From: Bradyrhizobium semiaridum
GTDB lineage: Bacteria; Pseudomonadota; Alphaproteobacteria; Rhizobiales; Xanthobacteraceae
Assembly (NCBI RefSeq): GCF_020329505.1
Contig: NZ_JAGKJJ010000003.1
Span: 248,001-312,000 of the forward strand
Length of the DNA: 64,000 nt
Direction: 5' to 3'
In this document: positions 55,569 through 64,000 of the stretch, piece after piece
Layout: every line of letters begins with the position of its first letter
Numbering within the stretch: the stretch's first letter is position 1
The notes under the pieces: generated by a model
What the model saw: only the letters and a program-made list of their open reading frames with translations
Told to the model about the DNA's origin: nothing
Databases searched by the model: none
Program-made: the position numbers and the translations under genes

Positions 55569-56765
55569 ATGAGCCAGCACGAAACGTCTTTCAAGGCTGA
55601 AAGCCAAGTTCCCGCCGACACCGCCAAGCAATTGATTGCCACTCCGGAAGTGCCCGTCACTGCCCCCGCCGCGAAGGGCAAGCTTCGCCGCCTGCTGCTG
55701 GCCGGCGCCGCGGTTGCCGCCCTCGCGGGCGCGGCCTGGTACGGCTGGGACTACTGGACCGTCGGCCGTTTCGAGGTGTCGACCGACGATGCCTATGTGA
55801 AGGCCGACAACACCACGATCGCACCCAAGGTCTCCGGCTATCTCAGCGCCGTGCTGGTCGGCGACAACGAGCATGTGCGCGCCGGTCAGGTGCTGGCCCG
55901 GATCGATGATCGCGATTTCAAGGTGGCGCTCGATCAGGCCAAGGCCGATGTCGCCGCGGCCGAAGCCGCCGTCGCCAGCAAGCACGCCCAGCTTGATGTG
56001 CAGCAGTCGGTGATCCAGGCCGCGCAGGCGACGCTCGACGTCGACACCGCGACGCAGACCTTTGCCGCGCAGGAGAACAAGCGCTACACCGACCTCGCCG
56101 GCACCGGCTACGGCAGCGTGCAGAACGCGCAGCAGGCGCAATCGCGCTACGCCAGCGCGCAGGCCGCGGTCGCCCGCGATACCGCCAATCTCGCCTCCGC
56201 GCTGCGCCAGGTCGAATTGCTCAAGGCCGAGATCGCCCAGGCCGTCGCGGCGTCGGGTCGCGCCGCCGCGCTGCAGCGACAGGCTGAGCTCAACCTCGGC
56301 TACACCACGATCACGGCGCCGATCGACGGCGTCGTCGGCAACCGCACCTTGCGCACCGGCCAGTTCGTCCAGGCCGGCACGCAATTGATGTCGCTGGTGC
56401 CGGCGACCGGCGCCTATGTGATCGCGAACTACAAGGAGACGCAGCTCACCAACGTCCGCAAGGGCCAGCCGGTGGAGATCGCCGTCGACATGTTCCCCGG
56501 CCATGTCGTGCGCGGCCATGTCGACAGCCTCGCACCGGCCAGCGGCCAGGAATTCGCACTGCTGCCGCCCGACAATGCGACCGGCAATTTCACCAAGGTG
56601 GTGCAGCGCATTCCCGTGAAGATCGTGCTCGATGCCACCCCGGTCGAGTTGCGGCCCGGCATGTCCGTGATCCCGACCATCGCAACGCTGTCGCATGCCG
56701 CGGAGCAGGCTCCGACCGCCAAGGCGAAACCTACACCGAAGCTTGCAGTCGCCTCGTCCAAATAG
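55569..56765 (+). CDS. HlyD/EmrA-type membrane fusion protein
   Basis: A 398-residue periplasmic adaptor: one N-terminal transmembrane helix (LLLAGAAVAALAGAAWYGW), DDAYVKADNTTIAPKVSGYL lipoyl half, a coiled coil, and NLGYTTITAPIDGVVGNRTLRTGQFV. It connects the inner-membrane pump to an outer-membrane channel, whose gene is not here. The emrB-like gene follows after 8 bases. Confidence 0.92.
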   Translation: MSQHETSFKAESQVPADTAKQLIATPEVPVTAPAAKGKLRRLLLAGAAVAALAGAAWYGWDYWTVGRFEVSTDDAYVKADNTTIAPKVSGYLSAVLVGDNEHVRAGQVLARIDDRDFKVALDQAKADVAAAEAAVASKHAQLDVQQSVIQAAQATLDVDTATQTFAAQENKRYTDLAGTGYGSVQNAQQAQSRYASAQAAVARDTANLASALRQVELLKAEIAQAVAASGRAAALQRQAELNLGYTTITAPIDGVVGNRTLRTGQFVQAGTQLMSLVPATGAYVIANYKETQLTNVRKGQPVEIAVDMFPGHVVRGHVDSLAPASGQEFALLPPDNATGNFTKVVQRIPVKIVLDATPVELRPGMSVIPTIATLSHAAEQAPTAKAKPTPKLAVASSK

Positions 56766-56773
56766 GTGATGTC

Positions 56774-58384
56774 ATGTCCGACCTCGCGCTCTCCTCTCCG
56801 GCTGCTGCGCCCCGCGCAGCCGCCGGCGTCGACCCCAACCGCGCCACCATGGCCGTCTGGGTCTCGATCGTCGCTGCCATGATCGGCGCCTTCATGGCGA
56901 TCCTCAACATCCAGATCACCAACGCCTCGCTGCTCAACATCGAAGGCGGCATCGGCACCGGCGTCGACAACGGCTCCTGGATCTCGACATCCTATCTGAT
57001 CGGCGAGATCGTGGTGATCCCGCTCACCGACTATCTCAGCCGCGTCTTCTCTTTCCGCAAGATCATCATCAGCTTCGCCACGCTGTTCGCGATCTTCTCG
57101 GTCGCCTGCGCCTTCACCCACGACCTGCCGTCGATGATCGCGATGCGCGGCCTGCAAGGCTTTTTCGGCGGCGTCCTGATCCCGATGGCGTTCACGCTGG
57201 TGTTCACCAAGCTGCCGAAAGTCCAGCAGCCGATCGGGCTTGCCATGTTCGCGCTCGCCGTGACCTTTGCGCCGGCGATCGGCCCGACCATCGGCGGCTA
57301 CCTCACCGAGAATTACGGCTGGCAGACCATCTTCTTCGTCAACGTGCTGCCGACCGCGGTGATGGTCGTCACGCTCTATCTCACGCTCGACCGGCAGCCG
57401 ATGCAGCTGCATCTGCTGCGCGAAGGTGACTGGCTCGGCATCGTCACGATGGCGATCGGCCTGTCGTCACTGCAGGCGGTGCTGGAAGAAGGCAACAAGA
57501 ACGACTGGTTCGGCTCGCCCTTTATCGTCAAGCTCGCGATCGTCGCAGCCGTCAGCCTCACTTTGTTCGTCTGGATCGAGCTCACGGTGGAGAAGCCGCT
57601 GCTGCGGCTGCGCCTCTTGACCCAGCGCAGCTTCGGCTTCGGCACGATCTCGGCGGTGTTCGTCGGCTTCGCGCTGTTCGGCTCGGTCTACCTGCTGCCT
57701 GCCTATCTCGGTCAGGTGCAGCGCTACAATGCCGAGCAGATCGGCCAGGTGCTGGCCTGGACCGGCCTGCCGCAGCTGATCCTGATCCCGCTGGTGCCGA
57801 AGCTGATGCAGCGCTTCGATGCCCGCTTCATCGCCTTCACCGGCATGATCCTGTTCGCGGTGTCATCCTTCATGAACATCTCGATGTCGCTCGATTACTC
57901 CGGTGACCAGTTCTTCGTCCCGAACATCGTCCGCGCCGTCGGCCAGGCCATCATGCTGGCGCCGCTGTCAGCAGTCAGCCTCGGCAGCGTCGCGCCGCAG
58001 GACGCGGCCGCCGCCTCCGGCATTTCCAACATGATGCGCAACCTCGGCGGAGCGATCGGCACCGCGCTGCTCGCCACCATCGTCACCAAGCGCGAGCAGT
58101 TCCACTCCAACATCATCGGCCAGTCCGTCGACCTCGGCCGCGAGGAGGTGCGGACCAGGATCGCCCAGGTGACCGACTACTTCCTCAGCCATGGCATCTC
58201 CGATCCGGCCACCGCGCACCATCAGGCCATCGTCGCGCTCGGCAACATCGTCAAGCGCCAGGCGCTGGTACTCGGCTTCAGCGACACGTTCGCCGTGATC
58301 GGCATCGTGCTGGTGTTCGCCGCGATCGCGATCCTCTTGACCGGCAAGCCCAAGAACGCGGCCGGCGGCGGCGCGGCGCACTGA
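56774..58384 (+). CDS. DHA2-family MFS drug exporter (EmrB-like)
   Basis: A 536-residue 14-helix transporter of the EmrB/QacA type: ATMAVWVSIVAAMIGAFMAILNIQITN in helix 1 and VTFAPAIGPTIGGYLTENYGWQTIFFVNV with the GPxxGG motif of this class. With the adaptor it will expel hydrophobic drugs or aromatic compounds by proton exchange. The TetR protein on the other side is the likely regulator. Confidence 0.93.
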   Translation: MSDLALSSPAAAPRAAAGVDPNRATMAVWVSIVAAMIGAFMAILNIQITNASLLNIEGGIGTGVDNGSWISTSYLIGEIVVIPLTDYLSRVFSFRKIIISFATLFAIFSVACAFTHDLPSMIAMRGLQGFFGGVLIPMAFTLVFTKLPKVQQPIGLAMFALAVTFAPAIGPTIGGYLTENYGWQTIFFVNVLPTAVMVVTLYLTLDRQPMQLHLLREGDWLGIVTMAIGLSSLQAVLEEGNKNDWFGSPFIVKLAIVAAVSLTLFVWIELTVEKPLLRLRLLTQRSFGFGTISAVFVGFALFGSVYLLPAYLGQVQRYNAEQIGQVLAWTGLPQLILIPLVPKLMQRFDARFIAFTGMILFAVSSFMNISMSLDYSGDQFFVPNIVRAVGQAIMLAPLSAVSLGSVAPQDAAAASGISNMMRNLGGAIGTALLATIVTKREQFHSNIIGQSVDLGREEVRTRIAQVTDYFLSHGISDPATAHHQAIVALGNIVKRQALVLGFSDTFAVIGIVLVFAAIAILLTGKPKNAAGGGAAH

Positions 58385-58415
58385 ATCCTGCGGCGGCAGC
58401 GCCACCGCCCTGCGC

Positions 58416-60059
58416 TCAACTCGCCTCGCGCAGCTTGAAGCGCTGGATCTTCCCGGTCTGCGTCTTCGGCAACGCGTCGACGAAGCGGACCGCGCGCGGA
58501 TATTTGTACGGCGCGATCGTCGCCTTGACGTGATCCTGCAGCAGCTTGATCTCGAGCTCGTCATTCCGCGCGCCGGGCTTCAGCACGATGAACGCCGAAA
58601 CGATCTGCCCGCGCTCCTCGTCCGGCGCGCCGATCACGGCGCATTCGGCGACGTCGGGATGCCCGAGCAGCGCCGCCTCCACCTCGGGACCTGCGATGTT
58701 GTAGCCCGCGGAGATGATCATGTCGTCGGCACGCGCGACGAACGACAGCCGGCCGTTCGCGTCACAGACGAAGGCGTCGCCGGTGACGTTCCAGCCGTCG
58801 CGGACGTAATTGGTCTGCCTGGCATCGGCGAGATAGCGGCAGCCGGTCGGGCCGCGCACCGCGAGCTTGCCGACATCCCCCGGCGGCAACTCCTTCATGT
58901 TGTCGTCGACGATCTTCGCCTCATAGCCGCTGACCGGTGTCCCGGTCGTGCCGCCGACCGCGCTGCCGACCCGGTTGGAGATGAAGATGTGTAGCAGCTC
59001 CGTGCTGCCGATACCGTCGAGGATCGGCTTGCCGGTCTTCTTGGTCCAGCTCTCGAACACCGGCGCCGGCAACGTCTCGCCGGCAGAGACGGCAATCCGC
59101 AGCGACGATAGGTCGGCGCCCTTGTCCATCGCCGCCATCATCGCCCGATAGGCGGTCGGCGCGGTGAAGCAGATCGTCGCCTTGTAGGTCTCGATGATCC
59201 TGATCATCTCGTTCGGCGCCGCGTTCTCCAGCAGCGTCGCGGTGGCGCCGAAACGCAGCGGGAAAATCGCCAGGCCCCCGAGGCCGAAGGTGAAGGCCAG
59301 TGGCGGCGAGCCGACGAACACGTCGTCCGGCGTCACCTTCAGCACTTCCTTTGCATAGCCGTCCGCGACGATCAGCAGATCGCGGTGGAAATGCATGGTC
59401 GCCTTCGGCTCGCCCGTCGTGCCCGAGGTGAAGCCGAGCAGCGCGACGTCGTCGCGGCCGGTCTTCACCGCGTCGAACTTCACGGGCTTGTTGAGCGCAA
59501 TTCGGTCGAGTTCGGCATCATGGTTCTGGGTGCCGTCGAAGTTGACGACCTGCTTGAGAAATTTGCTGGTCTTGGCGCACGCCACCAGTTCGTCGGCGAT
59601 GCGGCTGTCGGTCAGCGCCAGCGCGATCTCGGCCTTGTCGACGATCTTCGCGAGTTCGCCGGCGCGCAGCATCGGCATGGTGTTGACGACGACAGCGCCG
59701 GCCTTGGTCGCGGCGAGCCAGGCGGCAACCAGCGCCGGGTTGTTGCCGGAGCGGATCAGCACGCGATTGCCGGGCTTGACGCCGTAATTCTCCACCAGCG
59801 CATGCGCCAGGCGGTTCGACCAGTCGGTCAATTCCTTGTAGGTGCGCTGGCGGCCATTGCCGATCAGCGCGATGCGATCGCCCATGCCCTGCTCGACGAT
59901 GCGATCCGTCAGCTCGACCGCGGCATTGAGATAGTCAGGGTACTGGAATTCCGGCCGGTCGAGCAGCAGCTTCGGCCACTGGTGAAACGGCGGCAGGTTG
60001 CGCCGCGCGAAATCGTCGACATGGCCCGACGGGCCCAATCCGGGATTTTCACCTGACAT
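58416..60059 (-). CDS. benzoate-CoA ligase-like AMP-forming ligase
   Basis: A 547-residue ANL-family ligase: P-loop-like LGFTSGTTGEPKATMHFHRD, DGIGSTELLHIFISN and the C-terminal KTQTGKIQRFKLRE with the catalytic lysine. The DFARRNLPPFHQWP N-terminus and the FVGSPPLAFTFGLGGL block resemble benzoate/2-aminobenzoate-CoA ligases. ATG 60059 is chosen because of a GAGG site; 60080 is also in frame. An ATTTTA-TACT-TAAAAT dyad lies 90 bases upstream. Confidence 0.88.
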   Translation of the reverse strand: MSGENPGLGPSGHVDDFARRNLPPFHQWPKLLLDRPEFQYPDYLNAAVELTDRIVEQGMGDRIALIGNGRQRTYKELTDWSNRLAHALVENYGVKPGNRVLIRSGNNPALVAAWLAATKAGAVVVNTMPMLRAGELAKIVDKAEIALALTDSRIADELVACAKTSKFLKQVVNFDGTQNHDAELDRIALNKPVKFDAVKTGRDDVALLGFTSGTTGEPKATMHFHRDLLIVADGYAKEVLKVTPDDVFVGSPPLAFTFGLGGLAIFPLRFGATATLLENAAPNEMIRIIETYKATICFTAPTAYRAMMAAMDKGADLSSLRIAVSAGETLPAPVFESWTKKTGKPILDGIGSTELLHIFISNRVGSAVGGTTGTPVSGYEAKIVDDNMKELPPGDVGKLAVRGPTGCRYLADARQTNYVRDGWNVTGDAFVCDANGRLSFVARADDMIISAGYNIAGPEVEAALLGHPDVAECAVIGAPDEERGQIVSAFIVLKPGARNDELEIKLLQDHVKATIAPYKYPRAVRFVDALPKTQTGKIQRFKLREAS

Positions 60060-60148
60060 TCGATTGCCCTCGCTTTCCATTCAGAAAGGACAAGACCTGA
60101 TCGAGAAGACCAATATCGAGGACGCCCGGCAGCGTGCCAGCGTCGATC

Positions 60149-60164
60149 ATTTTATACTTAAAAT
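60149..60164. promoter_or_regulatory. ATTTTA/TAAAAT dyad upstream of the ligase
   Basis: ATTTTATACTTAAAAT is a 6-4-6 inverted repeat in an AT-rich patch between the ligase and the MarR gene. It may be a MarR operator or part of the ligase promoter. Confidence 0.45.
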
Positions 60165-60249
60165 AATTTGGCGCAAGGGGCGAATGAGGGCGGAGATGAC
60201 GCATTCCTCAGCCTTCAGACCTGCCCCCAGCTTCAGGCCTCGCGAGGTG

Positions 60250-60744
60250 CTATGCCGTCCTCGCTTTGGCGGAGCGTTGCGCCGATCCCTTGGCCTTGGC
60301 GAGCAGCCGCATCAGCTCACGGATGTCCTTCGGCGACAGGTCGGCGAAGATGTCGGCGATCCACTTCTCGTGCTCGGCGGCCATCTTGCGGAATTCGGCG
60401 CGGCCGAGCTTGGTCAGCCGGATGAACTGCACCCGGCGATCGGTTTCCGAGGTGCGGCGATCGATATGGCCTGACTCGACGAGGCGCTCGACCAGGCCGG
60501 TGACGTTGCCGTTGGAGACCATCATGCGCTTCGACAGGTCCGACAGCGTCATCCCGTCGGCCACCTTGTCGAGCTGGGCCATCAGATCGAACCGCGGCAG
60601 CGTGACGTCGAACGTCTCGCGCAGCTGGCTGCGCACCTCGCCTTCGATCAGGGTGGTGCAGGTCAGAAGGCGGAGCCATAGCCGCAGCTCGGTGCCGTGG
60701 TCATCGGGCAACTCGACGGCTTTGGTTTCGGAATCGAGATTCAT
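60250..60744 (-). CDS. MarR-family regulator
   Basis: A 164-residue winged-helix protein: LTLSDLSKRMMVSNGNVTGLVERLVESGHIDRRTSETDRRVQFIRLT is the DNA-binding wing region. Such regulators often respond to aromatic acyl-CoA. It lies between the ligase (same strand) and the divergent binding-protein gene and probably controls both. Confidence 0.92.
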   Translation of the reverse strand: MNLDSETKAVELPDDHGTELRLWLRLLTCTTLIEGEVRSQLRETFDVTLPRFDLMAQLDKVADGMTLSDLSKRMMVSNGNVTGLVERLVESGHIDRRTSETDRRVQFIRLTKLGRAEFRKMAAEHEKWIADIFADLSPKDIRELMRLLAKAKGSAQRSAKARTA

Positions 60745-61021
60745 GCGACGATCGCGCCTCCGCGGCGGTTCCAGCCGGACTTGATATTTTGAGCTTCAAG
60801 CAATTTGCGGCACGCCGCAAGGACAAATGCGAATCGCGGCGCTGCCGCCGGCCCGATCCTGCAATTTCTTTAAACTTCAAGCAATTGGCGCGGCGCTTGC
60901 ATGGGGTTCGCCTCAGGTCACGGCGCGACGCCGCATCGCTTGCAGCGATCGCGCTCGTCAGAATAAGCTGCGGCCAAGCGATCGAGAGACAGGCCGTCAA
61001 GAAACCAGCCGGGGGAGTTCA
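60745..61021. promoter_or_regulatory. marR-binding protein divergent region with repeated boxes
   Basis: CTTCAAGCAATT occurs twice in the same direction (60794-60805 and 60875-60886), each preceded by an AT-rich, partly symmetric segment (TTTTGAGCTTCAAG and CTTTAAACTTCAAG). These may be MarR operators for the two divergent promoters. Confidence 0.55.
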
Positions 61022-62188
61022 ATGAAACAATTGACGACGATGGCGGGACTGGCAGCGCTGCTGAGCGTTGCGATCACCCCGGTGGCCGCGCAAGACAAGA
61101 TCAAGATCGGCGTGCTGGTGACAACATCAGGCCCGGCGGCGGCGCTCGGCCAGCAGGTGCGCGACGGCTTTGCGCTCGCGGTGAAGGACCTCGGCGGCAG
61201 GATGGCCGGCCGCGAAGTCGAGATCATCAACGCCGACGACGAGCTCAAGCCCGACGGCGCGGTGGTCAAGGTACGCAGCCTGCTGGAGCGCGACAAGGTC
61301 GACTTCGTCGTCGGTCCAATCTTCTCCAACATCCTGCAGGCGATCCATCGCCCGGTCACCGAGAACAAGACCTTCCTGATCAGCCCGAATGCCGGCCCCT
61401 CCAGCTACGCCGGCAAGGAGTGCAGTCCGTTCTTCTATGTGACCTCGTACCAGAACGACCAGGTGCACGAGATACTCGGCAAGGTGGCGCAGGACCGCGG
61501 CTACAAGCGGGTCTATCTGCTGGTGCCGAACTATCAGGCCGGCCGTGACTCCGTCGCCGGGTTCAAGCTCGACTACAAGGGCGAGATCGTCGAGGAGTCC
61601 TACACGCCGCTCAACACGCTGGATTTCCAGCCCGAGCTGTCCAAGATCGCCTCGCTGAAGCCGGACGCGTTGTTCACCTTTATGCCCGGCGGCATGGGCG
61701 TCAATCTGGTCAAGCAGTACAAGCAGGCCGGCGCGACCGTGCCGGTCCTCTCAGCCTTCACCGTCGACGAATCCACCTTGCCCGCGCAACAGGACGCCGC
61801 GGTCGGCATGTTCGGCGGCGCCAACTGGGCGCCCAACCTCGATAATGCCCAGAGCAAAAAGTTCGTCGCCGCCTATGAGGCGGCCTATGGCGGCGTGCCC
61901 GGCACCTACGCGATGCAGGCCTACGACGCGGCGCTGTTGATCGACAGCGCGGTCAGGTCTGTGAAGGGCGACCTTTCCAACAAGGACGCGGTCGCGGCGG
62001 CGCTGAAGAAGGCCGACTTTAGCTCGCTGCGCGGTACGTTCAAGTTCAGCAACAACGGCTATCCGATCCAGGACTTCTATCTTACCAAGGTCGCTAAACG
62101 GCCGGACGGCAAATTCCAGACCGAGATCGTCGAAAAGGTGTTTTCGAACTACGGCGACCGCTACGCCAAGGACTGTGCGGCCAAATAG
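61022..62188 (+). CDS. periplasmic binding protein of an ABC transporter (aromatic acid type likely)
   Basis: A 388-residue protein with a signal peptide (LTTMAGLAALLSVAITPVAAQ) and the LivK fold (KIKIGVLVTTSGPAAALGQQVRDGFALAVKDLGG). No permease or ATPase gene is next to it here. The link to an aromatic CoA ligase and MarR suggests an aromatic acid ligand. ATG 61022 has a GGGGAG site. Confidence 0.9.
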   Translation: MKQLTTMAGLAALLSVAITPVAAQDKIKIGVLVTTSGPAAALGQQVRDGFALAVKDLGGRMAGREVEIINADDELKPDGAVVKVRSLLERDKVDFVVGPIFSNILQAIHRPVTENKTFLISPNAGPSSYAGKECSPFFYVTSYQNDQVHEILGKVAQDRGYKRVYLLVPNYQAGRDSVAGFKLDYKGEIVEESYTPLNTLDFQPELSKIASLKPDALFTFMPGGMGVNLVKQYKQAGATVPVLSAFTVDESTLPAQQDAAVGMFGGANWAPNLDNAQSKKFVAAYEAAYGGVPGTYAMQAYDAALLIDSAVRSVKGDLSNKDAVAAALKKADFSSLRGTFKFSNNGYPIQDFYLTKVAKRPDGKFQTEIVEKVFSNYGDRYAKDCAAK

Positions 62189-62230
62189 AACACGCCGGTT
62201 CGCGTGAAGAGGATGCGTCAAACAAGAGCA
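62189..62230. repeat. partial copy of the CCGGTTCGCG dispersed repeat
   Basis: CGCCGGTTCGCGTGAAGAGG and ATGCGTCAAACAAGAG match the dispersed repeat better than the other two copies in the window. It lies between the binding-protein stop and the cupin gene. Confidence 0.55.
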
Positions 62231-62240
62231 TGGAGCAATC

Positions 62241-62693
62241 ATGAAAGACGAGATCGCCGGCATCACCCGCGCCAATGAGGGCATCCAGGGCATATCCTGG
62301 AGCATCCTCGGCCAGACCTACGTTCCGAAGAGCCGCAGCGAGCATTCCTTCTCCTGGCACGCCACCTTCCCGCCCGGCACCTTCGTTCCGCCACACATCC
62401 ATCCGGACCAGGACGAGTATCTCTACATCCTCGAGGGCAAGCTCGATTTCATGCTCGACGGCGCCGACGAGTCCGCGACACCAGGCGATCTGGTACGGCT
62501 GCCGATGGGCAAGCCGCACGGCATCTTCAACAAGTCGCAGCAGCCGGCAAAGACGCTGTTCTGGGTCTCGCCGACCCGCAGGCTGTACGACCTGTTCTGG
62601 GCGATCCACAACATGAAGGAGCAGAACCCGGACGACGTGGTACGGCTCGCCGCCGAGCACAACATCCACTTCCTCCCCCCGCCCCCGGCGTAG
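62241..62693 (+). CDS. cupin-domain protein
   Basis: A 150-residue single-domain cupin. Motif 1 is PPHIHPDQDEYLYILEGKLDF (two His, one Glu) and motif 2 is GDLVRLPMGKPHGIFN (His). A metal-binding small enzyme or sensor; the reaction is unknown. GGAG site; 52 bases after the binding protein. Confidence 0.88.
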   Translation: MKDEIAGITRANEGIQGISWSILGQTYVPKSRSEHSFSWHATFPPGTFVPPHIHPDQDEYLYILEGKLDFMLDGADESATPGDLVRLPMGKPHGIFNKSQQPAKTLFWVSPTRRLYDLFWAIHNMKEQNPDDVVRLAAEHNIHFLPPPPA

Positions 62694-62755
62694 CGTTCAG
62701 GCAGCCTCTGTTCCGTCATCTGGGAGGATGTGAGGCTATATCCTCATCCACCGCT

Positions 62756-62860
62756 GTCATCGCCCGGCCTTGACCGGGCGATCCAGTATTCCAGAGGATG
62801 CCAGCGATAGAACCGAGGGCCGCGGTGTACTGGGTCGCCCTGTCAAGCCGGCGACGACAC
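62756..62860. repeat. palindromic repeat type A, copy 2
   Basis: TGTCATCGCCCGGCCTTGAC and GACCGGGCGATCCAGTATTC open it and a CGCGGTGTACTGGGTCGCCC right half pairs with the left. Same family as 37160-37280. Confidence 0.8.
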
Positions 62861-62884
62861 CGATCAAGTTGGGCATACCAACCC

Positions 62885-62997
62885 CCGTCACCCTGAGGTG
62901 CTCGCCTCTTCGGCGAGTCTCGAAGGATGAATCGGCCACCAGCGGGGCCGTCGACCCTTCGAGGGCCGCTGAAGAAGCGGCCGCCTCAGGGTGACGG
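62885..62997. repeat. palindromic repeat type B, copy 2
   Basis: The ends CCGTCACCCTGAGG and CCTCAGGGTGACGG are exact inverted copies over 14 bases; the middle has TCTCGAAGGATGAATCGGCC. Same family as 37316-37422. Confidence 0.85.
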
Positions 62998-63020
62998 ATG
63001 ACTAATCTCAGTTCTGGTGC

Positions 63021-64000
63021 CTACTGCCGCGCCACCACGCGCGCGGCAAAGCCGGCTTTCGCCGCGTAGCCGCGCACGATGGCTTCGCGCGCCTCGTAAT
63101 TCAGGATGGTGTCGACATCCGTAAAACCCTGCGGCGCGAGCTGCTCGACGGCGTCGATCACGCCTTCCGGGCCGCCGCGGCGGTTGGAAGCGACGATGTC
63201 GGCGGTCGTCGGCAGGCGCTGCCGCTCATAGGCGGCGAGCGCCTGGCGCGGATGTTCCGATCGCACCAGCATGTCCGCAAGGCATCGCGCATCCAGCACA
63301 GCCTGCGAGGCACCGTTCGAGCCGACCGGATACATCGGATGCGCGGCGTCGCCGAGCAGCGTGACCCGGCCGCTCGACCAATACGGCAGCGGATCGCGGT
63401 CGCAGCACGGATACTCCCAGAATTCCGGCGTCGCGTTGATCAGGCCGGCGAAGTCGACCTGCGGGATCGTGAAGCCGGTGACATAGGGCATCATCTCCTC
63501 GCGCCGGCCGAGATTGGACCAGCCCTCGCGGCGCGGCGGCGGAGAGGAGCCATCGCCGATCCGCACCAGCACCGCCCAGTTGGTGAGCCGGCTTGCCGGG
63601 CTCGAGCCCGGCGCGATCGGATAGATCACGGCTTTTGCATTGAGCCCGCCGGCGATGATCATCGAGCGTCCGGTCAGGAACACGGGCCAATCGGTGGCCC
63701 CGCGCCACAGCATCAGCCCGTTCCAGCACGGACCGCCCTCATCCGGGAACAGCGTCTGGCGCACCTTGGAGTGAATGCCGTCGGCCCCGATCAGAATATC
63801 GCCGCGCGCGGTGTGGACATGGCTGCCGCTGCGATCGAAGAAATAGGCCGACACGCCGCCCTCGTCCTGCGTGAAGGAGCCGAGCCGGCAGCCGGTGCGG
63901 ATCGCATCGGCGCCGAGGCGCTCGATCACGGCCTGGTGGATCACGCCTTGCAGGCGGCCACGATGGATGGAGAATTGCGGCACCTCGTGGCCGGCATCGA
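63021..64000 (-). CDS. PhzS-like flavin-dependent monooxygenase (5' part outside window)
   Basis: The frame is open to the window edge; about 326 C-terminal residues are present. ILIGADGIHSKVRQTLFPDE (DG motif) and SGRVTLLGDAAHPMYPVGSNGASQAVLDA (GD motif) are the second and third FAD motifs of group A flavoprotein monooxygenases, and the LPYW and MYPVGSNGASQ details resemble PhzS. The FAD Rossmann N-terminus is cut off. The stop lies just beside the type B repeat. Confidence 0.9.
   Translation of the reverse strand, partial: DAGHEVPQFSIHRGRLQGVIHQAVIERLGADAIRTGCRLGSFTQDEGGVSAYFFDRSGSHVHTARGDILIGADGIHSKVRQTLFPDEGGPCWNGLMLWRGATDWPVFLTGRSMIIAGGLNAKAVIYPIAPGSSPASRLTNWAVLVRIGDGSSPPPRREGWSNLGRREEMMPYVTGFTIPQVDFAGLINATPEFWEYPCCDRDPLPYWSSGRVTLLGDAAHPMYPVGSNGASQAVLDARCLADMLVRSEHPRQALAAYERQRLPTTADIVASNRRGGPEGVIDAVEQLAPQGFTDVDTILNYEAREAIVRGYAAKAGFAARVVARQ

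Overview
The window looks like a chromosomal segment of a Bradyrhizobium-type alphaproteobacterium (Nitrobacteraceae). This rests on several things: GC-rich coding DNA with strong third-position bias; an aerobic (CobG/CobN) cobalamin pathway with BluB and CbtAB; a form IC Calvin-cycle operon read divergently from cbbR; many HAAT-type transport genes tied to CoA ligases; and intergenic palindromic repeats of kinds I recognise from Bradyrhizobium genomes. I see no tRNA, rRNA, CRISPR array, transposase or phage gene.

Layout. (1) 1-9126: the 3' end of an acyl-CoA synthetase gene, two HAAT-type permeases and their binding protein on the plus strand. Facing them is a minus-strand catabolic operon: Rieske dioxygenase alpha and beta, enoyl-CoA hydratase, SDR, HSL-type hydrolase and acyl-CoA dehydrogenase. 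(2) 9127-12429: a gene-poor stretch, then an AraC regulator divergent from an AhpD-like and a DoxX/YkgB-like gene, and an orphan zinc-ribbon protein. (3) 12494-33187: a cobalamin supercluster. Minus strand, from a cobalamin riboswitch: DUF1636-like gene, cobW, N, G, H, I, J, then (after cobK on the other strand) cobL, E, M, B, A, F. Plus strand: cobO-cobQ; minus: cobC, cobD; plus: cobP(cobU)-bluB-unknown-cbtB-cbtA. (4) 33170-36638: a dienelactone hydrolase-like gene divergent from a GlxA-type regulator, a DUF4336-like remnant and a GT87 membrane glycosyltransferase. (5) 36639-37650: 1 kb of palindromic repeats. (6) 37651-42410: an IMPase-like phosphatase and a ChvE-GguAB sugar ABC transporter. 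(7) 42735-52558: cbbY, X, S, L, A, T, P, F (minus) with cbbR divergent. (8) 52779-58384: a hybrid histidine kinase, a decayed SnoaL-like gene, a TetR regulator and an EmrAB-type efflux pair. (9) 58416-64000: an aromatic-acid CoA ligase, MarR regulator, ABC binding protein, cupin, a second repeat locus and a PhzS-like flavin monooxygenase cut by the window end.

How it works together. The cob genes cover most steps from uroporphyrinogen III to adenosyl-GDP-cobinamide, plus the lower ligand (BluB) and probable cobalt uptake (CbtAB). CobS, CobT (the chelatase subunits), CobV and the DMB phosphoribosyltransferase are not here and must be elsewhere if the pathway is complete. Stop-start overlaps (ATGA, GTGA, TGATG) join most adjacent cob genes, so they are probably translationally coupled. 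The cbb operon supplies RuBisCO, its AAA+ activase, phosphoribulokinase, aldolase, transketolase and FBPase/SBPase. The flanking regions handle aromatic or acyl-CoA substrates.

The least ordinary signals are a riboswitch whose start codon lies in a perfect 10-bp hairpin, cobK embedded antisense in the cob operon with a start codon overlapping that of cobL, an unrecognised 104-residue protein between bluB and cbtB, and the same ordered pair of palindromic repeats at two convergent gene junctions 25 kb apart.
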